Shown here: piece by piece, positions 55,038 through 64,000 of the stretch | How the letters are laid out: each line of letters begins with the position of its first letter | How positions within the stretch are numbered: position 1 is the first letter of the stretch | Assembly (NCBI GenBank): GCA_003640385.1 | Contig: RCAB01000201.1 | Coordinates: forward strand, 40,586-104,585 | Source: Setaria digitata | Lineage: Eukaryota > Nematoda > Chromadorea > Rhabditida > Setariidae | Direction of reading: 5' to 3' | Length of the DNA: 64,000 nucleotides | Notes under the pieces: model-generated | Seen by the model: only the letters and a program-made list of their open reading frames with translations | What the model was told of the DNA's origin: nothing | The model's database searches: none | Made by a program: the position numbers and the translations under genes

Positions 55038-55860
55038 TTTTACAGTCCTATTTTATTATAGAGTTTCTCATGTTACCTAAATAAATCTATGCTGTGTTAA
55101 AATTATAACATTTTTTAATGCTGAGTAATTGGCAATGTCATTTAACATTTGTTTTTAATTAGATATTTCGGTTGTTTAATTTCAGCTGTTTCAGTAATTC
55201 AAGGAATAGTTATTGTCTGAACACCCATTATTATTGAACCTTAGTGAATACTAGTGCAGTTTATTTATTCTCCTTTCTTTGTTAACGTTATTTCTTTTTT
55301 GTGAGTGAAAATTTGATATCATGCAGTTTGTTATTTTTTTTTCAATGTTTTCAATTTTTTAAGAAACTGTTTCTTGATGTAGCAAACCATACTAATTGCT
55401 TCACAATCGCGGGTCGGAAGTACAATACTTTGTGATAATAAAATCATATTCCTTTTCCATTTACCATTTTTTATTAGCAGGTTTACGCTGTCTTGATGGC
55501 AAGTATTGTGCACAGTTGTACTGTTTTGTTAAGATAAATAGATATTCACTGAAAGCTTCTATAAGTTCTTTTCTTAACATTTTTTTTTCCAGATTTTTCC
55601 GGTGGTACAAGAAGTCTTTCATGTCAGGTCTTAGGTCGAGATAGTAGTGAATGGAGCTTTTCTTTTGGGTTTTTGCTGCGAGAGCTCTACGCAAACGTCG
55701 TGCTATTTCATTCCCGTCTACGGATTTAAGATAGCACCCAACAAAAACATCTTCCTTCCAGATAGAAACTTGGATTTATTTCTTTCATTTTTCGTGTCTC
55801 TTCAAATATTGAGGTAATGCAGTGGATTTAATTGTTTGAATCCTATTACAGGACTTTAAA
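55038..55860. other. Short intergenic spacer with candidate trans-splice site
   Basis: Only about 0.8 kb separates RMDN1 from NCBP1 on the same strand. TCCTATTACAG ends at 55851, nine bases before the NCBP1 ATG, a typical spliced-leader position. No gene is seen here. Confidence 0.55.
55080..55085 (+). terminator. Poly(A) signal for RMDN1
   Basis: AATAAA about 42 bases after the RMDN1 stop codon. Confidence 0.55.
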
Positions 55861-58800
55861 ATGAGCTATTTACAATTCAGTGGTTATGATCGGAGGAGAC
55901 GTGCTGATGATGAAGGTATGGCTTGTATGATAAGGCTAAATTTGTTGAGTATTTTTGAAAATTTTTATTTTAGATCTTGAATGTTTTTAATGTCTTTCTT
56001 TTCAATTTCAAATATTAGGACAGGCTTATGAAAATTGCGTGATTGGTTCTCGAAATATGCTTGTCATGAATAGCTTTGCTTCCAGTTATTCTCTTTTCAG
56101 AAAGTGATTGGTGTCATAAGAAGCGACGAGGTATTCCGGAAAAGTCGGAATCGGAGATACGTTTAGAATTACTCATCAGCCGCATTGGTGAAAAAGTAAG
56201 GTTCAGTATATTCTCTGTGGTAAGGATTTATTGGATAAAGTAAATAATTTAGGATATTTTTGCTATCTTATGTGCATTCCAATTGCAATATTATTCTCAA
56301 AAATAAAAGTAGGAAGTGAATAACATGAGTCCCACCTCTTTTGTGATTTTTATATGCTTCGAAATAAGTCTTACCATTTGATTTTAATTCAGAGTAGTTC
56401 ATCTATGGAATCCAATTTGGAAAGTTTGGCGCAATTACTGGAAACTGATCTCATTACTGATATGGGTCACATTATCGATATTATTATACAGTGGTAAACT
56501 TTATAATTTTCCAACAATTATGTAGGAAAAGCGAGGAATATTGTTAATTGCTAACAAATTACATCATTTTCTTTATTCCAGTGTATGTTGTTTACCAGAA
56601 GAAATCACTGCCTATTCTACTCTTGTGGGCTTGTTGAACTCAAAAAAGCAAAAATTTGGCTTCGAGGTATTCCAGTTTTCTGTGTTGAGAAGCGAAGTGT
56701 TATAAGGCTTTTATTAGAAAAGTTGGTTTTAAAAAAAATTTTCAGCTTCTTCATCAATTGCTGGAGGTTTTGCGAGAGAAGCTTAAATCCGCCGACTTCA
56801 TCCCTGCTTTGCATGTTGTAAGTTTCATACTTTTCAAAGTCCTTATAACTTTGATTTTACTGTCATTCCGTCTGTTGATTTTACTGTCATTCGGTCTGTT
56901 GATTTTGTCTATCGATTGCGTATTTTCAGGTCACATTTCTTGCTGATTTGGTTAATTGTCATGTTGTTTCGTCCAGTTCTTTAGTAGAATTTTACGAAAG
57001 CTTTATGGAAGCAGCTTGTGAAGAAAGTATTCCCCAAGTATGCTTTCTAAAATTGAAGAATGTGCAAAATGAATTTTGCGAATTCTTTAATCGATTTTAA
57101 TTGAATTTCTTGGAAGAGTCCATGAATTTTGGAAAGCTGAAAAAAGACGCAACGGTAGTTGCTAATTTGGATATAAATTTTTCAAGGTTTAACTTTATGA
57201 AAATTATTNCTTCTTGGAATAGTCCATGAATTTTGGAAAGCTGATAAAAGACGCAACAGTAGTTGCTAATTTGGATATAAATTTTTCAAGGTTTAACTTT
57301 ATGAAAATTATTCATGTGATTCCCTCTAGACATCAGACGAATTTATTATTCTTATATTTTCAAGCCAGGTATGCTTTGTAGGCTCGAAGTGATTGGTTTG
57401 TTTATGCAGTGTTACATAGTCTTCCTTGGGCGGGACCAGAATTAAATGGTAGAGAAAAGGAACCGCTTGACAATCTGTTAGAAGGTGTTGATAAATATAT
57501 GCTTGAAAGGGACACATCTCACGCTAAGGTAAAATTGTAGAATTAATTTCATAAATCTTATAACGGTCGATAAGTAATAGTTGTCCTGAATGTCTGTTAT
57601 AGAGCTGGTAGGTGGAGAGGCCATAACTTGAAATAAGAATGTTCACTAAATAAAAGAATAATCACTAAATAAAATATCGATAGGATTATTGATTTTAACC
57701 TTAGGGGTGATATTAAATTAATCTTTACGTTTTTTTTCCTAAACTTATTCATCACATTATGCACTTCCATCCTCATAAAATGTACCCCATCGCTTTTGTT
57801 CTTCTATGGCCTTCTACTATTTTCTTACTGCTAGAAATTATTTTATCTCAGCTGCTTCAAGTTTGGTCAGCAATGGAGCATGAGCAAGAAGAATATCTAG
57901 ATAGTCTCTGGGCTCAGATTTCCAAGTTAAGAGATGATGGTTGGGTAGAGCGACATATTTCGCGATATTATATAGCATTTGATGGTTCTTTGGCCGGTGC
58001 AGTTACACATAATTTACCACTGTAAGAGTTAACCACAATTATTTTTTCCTTGAATGTACTTCCCAAGAATTGAATTTATTCAAAGATAAATTGTCAAGGG
58101 TTTGCATAGCGGAATGCGAAGTTATTACAAGCGTAAAAATGATTGAAAAATCTGCTTTAAAAAAGATTTCTATAAAATACAGTTATGCATGCGATCAAGT
58201 TATTCATATAATTTTTCTAAATTTTTGTATGGATATATATGAGTTGTGATATTATTCTTTAGATTTGCTCCACCGCCGCATATGCCAGTGATCGTATATC
58301 CCTTGCCTACTGTTGTATTTCGCTTTTTCGACTATGCCGATTGCCCAGATGGAGTAATTTTCTTTTCTTTATCATTTTCTCCCTTTCTGTTTTTTTTTTT
58401 TTTTTAATTATTTGGTTTCACATTATTTTGAAAGTTCAGGGACCAGTGCTCCCTGGAGCTCATTCGATTGAGCGTTTTTTGATTGAAGAAGAACTTTGTT
58501 CGATAATTGGAAATAATTGTTTTAATCGGAAGGAATGGTAATGTTTTTTTTTTTTTTTTTTTTTCGTACAGTGTTGTTTTTATTCTGTGTTTATGGAGCC
58601 TTTGTAAAGTCTCAGCTATCTGTCAAATTTTTGAAATTCTAGTGCTGCGCAGCTTGTAAATTATCGGAAAAAAGCGATGGTTCCGATAAACTACATGATC
58701 CTGGAAGTAATATTTTCTCAGCTATTCCGTCTTCCACANCTTTAATCGGAAGGAATGGTAATGTTTTTTTTTTTTTTTTCGTACAGTGTTGTTTTTATTC

Positions 58801-61800
58801 TGTGTTTATGGAGCCTTTGTAAAGTCTCAGCTATCTGTCAAATTTTTGAAATTCTAGTGCTGCGCAGCTTGTAAATTATCGGAAAAAAGCGATGGTTCCG
58901 ATAAACTACATGATCCTGGAAGTAATATTTTCTCAGCTATTCCGTCTTCCACATCCGCCATTACGACCCCTATTTTATGGAAGCTTGATGATTGAGTTAT
59001 GTAAAACAAAGGATATGCCTCAGGTTTTTTTTTCAGTTTAGAATCGGGAAAGAAAAACTGTATTTAATCTAGTACCTTCTAAATCAAGTTACAGTACCAT
59101 TACTAGAACTTTCAAGTTTCTAGGTGATCGCTCAAGCAGCAGAATTATTTTATCAGCGAATTGATACAATGCAGCTTGAATGTATCGACAGGTTAATTTT
59201 TTGTCCTGAAGCTTGGTACGGATTTATCTGTTTGTTTAGATTGTTGTAAGAATGCTCTCAAGACCAGTTCACGCTTGGAATGTAACGTATTTCATTTTGT
59301 TTAAAATAAAAAATAATTATGCGGCAGAAATTAGAACCTTTTTGACAAATCCCATTCTCAAGCTTACGCTAAAAACAGAATAGTTTAAATTCCAGATTAA
59401 TTGATTGGTTCAGTTATCACATGTCTAATTTCGAATATCGTTGGTCATGGGCCGACTGGGATGATTCTCTCGATTTGGATGACTATGCACCTAGACGATA
59501 TTTTGTAAAGGAAGTCAGCGATTACTTCTTAGTGCCAGTTAAAAGTTTTTGAGGATAATTCAAGATGCAAACATTTTTATCTTTCCAAATTAAGGTTATC
59601 GAAAAATGTATGAGGTTTTCGTATCACGAAAGGATTTGTGATTGTTTGCCGAGTTCATTCGAAGAAATAACACCAGAGAAACCATCTATATCGTTTTCAA
59701 TAAATCGTGGTGTGTCTTTTAATTGCTTATGTGCTTACCTTTTCCAGAATCTACTTTTTTTTGAAACTGACATCTACTGCCTATCTTTTTCTATAAAATA
59801 TATTTAGTTGAACCTTGCGAATATATTTTGCTAATGGAGAGTATTTCATTTCACAGGCGTACTGAAGCAAAATAGAGCTGGGGAAATTTTCATAATCACC
59901 AAGTTTTCACTCACGCTGTTTTACTTTTCGGGTTTTCTGGACACAAGCAGTTATCTTTTTTGCACTGAGGAAATCTAATAATTGTAATATACCCACAGCT
60001 CTTACAGCGCTAAATTATTAGTTTTTCGTAGAAGAGCAGTGCGTGAAAGAATTGGTTGCTGAACTTGAAAGAGCATTCCGTAATAAAACTGAACCAAAGG
60101 AAGTAACTGGATTGTTGCGCGAATTTAATCAGAAACATAACGGTTTAACAGCACTTTCGACTTTTTTTGCAGTTATGCTTAATGCAGCGCAAAAGTCGTT
60201 TAGTCATAACTTTGCAGCTTTAACGAGGTTTTTCTTTCGTGCAGTTACTTTTTTTTCATTACGGTAAATCTAAATGATCAATTTCCAATTTTTGAAATGA
60301 ATTGAAATCTAGATCACTATATACTTTGAATGCAGATATCACGAAACATTGAAAGAATTGAGTGATACTGATGATGAATCTTCTGTGGCTCTTTTGCGAA
60401 CACTTTATAGCGTTTGGAAACATAATCGACAGGTAAGGATCACGTATAACTTCTTTTTGCATAAGTATCGGTTTAAATGAGAGGGATTATTGGACGTAGC
60501 ATAATCCTGAAGAATGGTTCATCACTTGTTTCAAGTGTAACTGATTTCTTTAACTCAGTATATTATCAAAAACTGCTCCAGATGATGGTTGTGTTAATTA
60601 CCAAAATGCTTCGAATGACACTGTTGAGCGCAAATACTGTAGCATCCTGGTTACTGAGTCATCATGTCGGTCAGGAATTACATCGGTTAGTTTTTTATAT
60701 TATATATATCACTATAATTTTAATTTTTTTATAGAGTTATGGTGTTAAAAAAGATCGCAGTTATTTAATTTTTGTAGCTTCTGGTTATGGGAAGCGTTGT
60801 TTATAGTTGTAAAACACGCATGTGAGCATACGAATCGATGTAGGAACAAGCTGCAGCAAATGCTGGAGAAGCGCTCGAGGATGGATCTAAATGATAGAGA
60901 AGTAATTTTTATAAATCTTCATTTCATTTGCATATAACTTGGATGGAGTGACTGATCTCAAGCATATAACGGAAAAGTTTTTCATTATAGTGCTAGTGTT
61001 TCTTTTTCTTTGTTTTTTATTTTTTGATTGGTTTTAGAAAATAACATGCGCGCTTTGAAAGACATATCGAAATGAAAATACTCAAGGAACTGTTATTCTT
61101 TCTTTCCTTTTTTCTGCTGGTTACGACGTTGTCATCTTATTGTGCTTACCATACTTGATTGTTATGTAGGATCAAGTTTTCAGAGGTTCTTGACATAATG
61201 TGTGAAAGTTCTATAAGCAGTAGTTATTTTTCATGAAGTGCTGCTATAGGAATATCAACGCTTCCGTGATAATGAGGAAGACGACGATTTGGGAGTGATT
61301 CTGGATGACGATATTGAAATGAAGAAAAAAGAAGTAAAGGAATTGCAAGAAATATTGAAAAATCTGTTTCTGAACATTTTGCATGTAAGTTTCGAAGTCT
61401 CTGTTGCTTTAAACAAATCCCTCATTCTTAGAGAAGAATCATTTTTATAGAAATTGGTGGTTTTTCTCTCAGAGCATCTTGTAAAATATGAAACTTCTGG
61501 AAGAAACTACGACACCTATTGGTATCGATATGTAGTAGGGCGATTTAAGCAGATATTACTGAAGGTTAATGCGTTTTTGAATTTTTTGAATTCAAAGTTG
61601 CGATGCCTTCCACTTCATTTAAAATCTACGCTTTTCAGAAAATCTATTTGCCATCAATCCATATATTTTATAATTCATTAAACCTCTTGATGGGCAAAAG
61701 ATGTTGTTCATGTTTGAGAAAGCTAAAGGAAATGAATTTATGATTAGATTTATATAAAGAATTTTTTTCTCTTGCGTACAATTGAATCTGTTCAAATTTC

Positions 61801-61924
61801 TTTCCAGTATTGCCACGAACTGTTCGAAATGAAACAGCATATTGATAAGGAATTATTTGTAACAGCAGGAATCGATCCAAAAATTTTGCAAACTTACAGC
61901 CACTTCACCGCTTTAAGAGCTTGA
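55861..61924 (+). CDS. NCBP1: Nuclear cap-binding protein subunit 1 (CBP80)
   Basis: Large subunit of the nuclear cap-binding complex, which with NCBP2 binds the m7G cap and guides splicing, 3' processing and export. Exons: 55861-55915, 56101-56195, 56393-56493, 56582-56666, 56746-56817, 56930-57037, 57382-57528, 57852-58021, 58263-58353, 58440-58537, 58858-59023, 59124-59191, 59396-59513, 59595-59709, 60032-60227, 60336-60432, 60582-60685, 60778-60901, 61250-61384, 61451-61564, 61808-61924. They join in frame to 791 residues (human 790). An N-terminal basic HKKRRG signal is followed by the MIF4G-like repeats: [89 protein letters not shown] and [13 protein letters not shown]. An incomplete extra copy of the eleventh exon lies at 58643-58738 before the N at 58739; counting both would break the frame. 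Confidence 0.97.
57107..57312 (+). repeat. Direct duplication around N at 57209 (assembly seam)
   Basis: Bases 57107-57208 recur at 57211-57312 with three mismatches, inside an NCBP1 intron. The mismatches could be allelic or sequencing differences between two contig ends. Confidence 0.85.
58521..58953 (+). repeat. Direct duplication around N at 58739 covering an NCBP1 exon
   Basis: Bases 58521-58738 recur at 58741-58953. The copies differ only in a poly-T run of 21 versus 16. The block holds the end of the tenth NCBP1 exon, the next intron and most of the eleventh exon, so the exon appears twice and its first copy stops at the N. Confidence 0.9.
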
Positions 61925-63705
61925 AATCTCATTGTTTTTAAACTTATACGTTTTGAAGAATTTCATATCTTTAGCAGTTGAGCACTTATAAAATTTATGA
62001 AATGGACAAAGCAGAGCGTTATGCAATATAGTTTTACAGAAAAAAAAATCATGATTGAGATTTTTCGCCATTAATATTTCTTTTTAATGAAGTACAGCTG
62101 CAGTAGTTTCTCACTTTTCTGTTAGTGAAACGCACGCTTTAAATTATATCTTTTTGGAAGTGTTCAAATTGCGTTAACCATGAAAATGTTCATCCTAATT
62201 GTAACTATTGAAACATTCATATTGTAGAGGATATTTATGGCTGTTTGAAAAAAATGTGATATAATAGATTTGTTAGCTCTGTCACCATTACTTTCATTCA
62301 GTTAACGGCCATTATATGGCTGCAACAAAACCGATAATTTTTCTTTTTCGTTAGACGCCTCTCCCTACTGTCAATTCAGTTTATTTAACTTTTTCTAGTG
62401 CCTTTTCTATCATTGATTGTTGTATAATATTTTGTTTCAAATATTTCAAATCAACTTATTTTTTCATGAATACCTTAATTATGCTGTCGAGGATGTTGGT
62501 AGTAGCTAACCGAATATTTTCCGCACTGTAAAAGTTTATTTTGGTTTTAATTTTCTTAGCCAATTCCAATTTGACTTGGTCTTCATCCGTCTTAGTCACT
62601 GGTCATTGGCGAACTATGATCCGAACATGACGCTTATTTAAAATTCAGGAAATTCCGTTTTTTTTTTTTTTAATTTTGATACTATCTCGTCTATTTTTAG
62701 TCCTGCCTCTCTCCATATGTTGATAATGTTAATTTTCACCATCTTATTCTCCATGGTTTTAACCGATTTACAATATATCTCAGAATGTTAATTGTTAGTT
62801 TAAGAGTTGTGACGAAACCTTCTTTTCCTTGACATTACAATACTTTATATTGATCGTGAAGGCCTGACTTTGATTGATTTTCAATTCTGAATTTTCATCT
62901 TTTGAGAATATTTGGATACACGGAGTAGTTGTGTTAATACAGATTATAAAAAAAAAGATAGAATCTATTTGCATGAAGTGCTGTTGATGTAATGCATTGT
63001 CAAATAGATTAATTAATTATATCTTCATTTCGATTGAATTTATTTTCACTGTATTCCTCGTTACTATTCTGTAGTATGAGTTGTAGATCTCAGAATTATA
63101 TGCATTGTTTTTATGAACAGTAAATAATAAATAAAAACTGTTGTTAAGTTGTGACTGTCTATGTAAATTTGGAAAGGAGGAAGAAAGTAGTGTATAATTC
63201 TTCCACTTTGTTAGCTCTGGAATTCCGTACTTAGTGGATTTTTCCACATTAAAAAATATGCTAAGGAAATCATATCGGAAAAAAAGTAAATGAAGTGCTT
63301 TTAAATCAAATCAAAACGTCCGTTTAGGGAACGCTCTCTACTGTGTTATGACGTTAAATAGGTTGGTGACGAGTAGGACAAAATGTAGTATTGCTTTGTA
63401 CCTGTATGTCCCAGGGGAGCGGTTCAGGAATGATGTGATATTAACAGCTGGTGCTATTTTCACTTTTCTTTTTTTGTGAAGTCATATTAGTTTGCATGTA
63501 TGTAGTGTTACGTAATTGTCTTACCTGTTTTTCCTTTGAGAAAATCCAAATGCAGAATAGAGCATATGCAAATTTCTATTTTTCTTTAAAAAGTTTACAG
63601 AAATGCTAATTAGGTTCAGTAGAACTTTTATATAGCTTTCGTTGCGGTCTTTAAATTATTGAGTGTTGTAGCCGCTCCTTTGTTCAAATAATTATATGAA
63701 GGCTA
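61925..63705. other. NCBP1 3' UTR and intergenic region
   Basis: About 1.8 kb of AT-rich sequence with no open frame over 76 codons and no recognised RNA or repeat element. Confidence 0.55.
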
Positions 63706-63843
63706 ATGTTTTCAACTGAGGAGCGTAATGAACTTGGATATCCAGGCTTTCGGCGAACACAAGTCAAAGCTGAACTTCAAGATAACCCTGTTGCTACAGC
63801 TCAAGAACTTTCCAGTAAACAATTAAAAAACTTGGGAATTCAG
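63706..63843 (+). CDS. First exon of an unrecognised gene, cut by the window end
   Basis: Forty-six codons start at ATG 63706 (MFSTEERNELGYPGFRRT) and end at a good donor, CAG then GTTTGT. The composition is that of a charged soluble protein. I do not recognise it. A further open stretch from 63934 to the window end (YVSKTVNSLPVMRGDG) follows a GCAG acceptor and looks coding, but needs a phase-2 donor, so an exon or a different donor is missing between them. It is on the same strand as, and about 1.8 kb after, NCBP1. Confidence 0.45.
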
Positions 63844-64000
63844 GTTTGTATTGAAGGTTTTTTGCAAACTGATAGACAGGATTATAGGCGCAATGTTCAG
63901 TGATTTTCACTGCCTTTTTTCGCAATGTGCAGGTATGTTTCAAAAACAGTGAATAGCCTACCCGTGATGCGAGGAGATGGGCTATCATTAAGTACTGTAA

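Overview
The window looks like nuclear DNA of a nematode, most likely a filarial or other clade III parasite. It is AT-rich, its genes are split into many short exons, most introns end in TTTCAG-like acceptors, and the first ATG of several genes sits a few bases after an acceptor-like site, as in genes that receive a spliced leader. No bacterial, viral, CRISPR or transposase gene was recognised. Homologue comparisons (GBA2, TMEM14, DZIP1, RSPRY1, GTF3C1, RMDN1, NCBP1) are from memory of the animal families. Exon joins were derived by hand from splice sites and reading phase.

Layout. 1213-3493 (+): last six exons of a non-lysosomal glucosylceramidase (GBA2). 4969-6884 (-): complete four-exon TMEM14-family membrane protein. 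11558-16966 (+): unrecognised Ser-rich protein. 17343-18817 (-): compact DZIP1/Iguana-like protein, convergent with the previous gene. 25462-29550 (+): C2H2 zinc-finger protein, 5' end unresolved. 32880-37520 (+): complete RSPRY1 (SPRY plus RING E3 ligase). 38936-48874 (+): GTF3C1, largest subunit of TFIIIC, apparently without its N-terminal third. 50048-55037 (+): RMDN1-like microtubule regulator. 55861-61924 (+): complete NCBP1 (CBP80). 63706 onward (+): first exon of an unrecognised gene that leaves the window.

The right half (32.9-64 kb) is a tight head-to-tail run of five same-strand genes spaced about 0.8-1.8 kb apart. Their products act in ubiquitin ligation, Pol III transcription, microtubule or mitochondrial biology and mRNA cap binding, so they share no single pathway. 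The left half is sparse, with noncoding tracts of 4.7 kb and 6.6 kb.

The most consequential observation concerns the assembly. Eight single N bases occur. Six are flanked by near-identical direct copies of 54-218 bp, and a seventh abuts a foldback, so they look like unmerged contig ends. One seam duplicates a real NCBP1 exon. The most interesting biology is three GC-AG introns in two genes, a miniature DZIP1-like protein, a GTF3C1 that seems to lack its N-terminal region, and an exon of the zinc-finger gene open in two frames. I found no clear sign of an undescribed multi-gene system.
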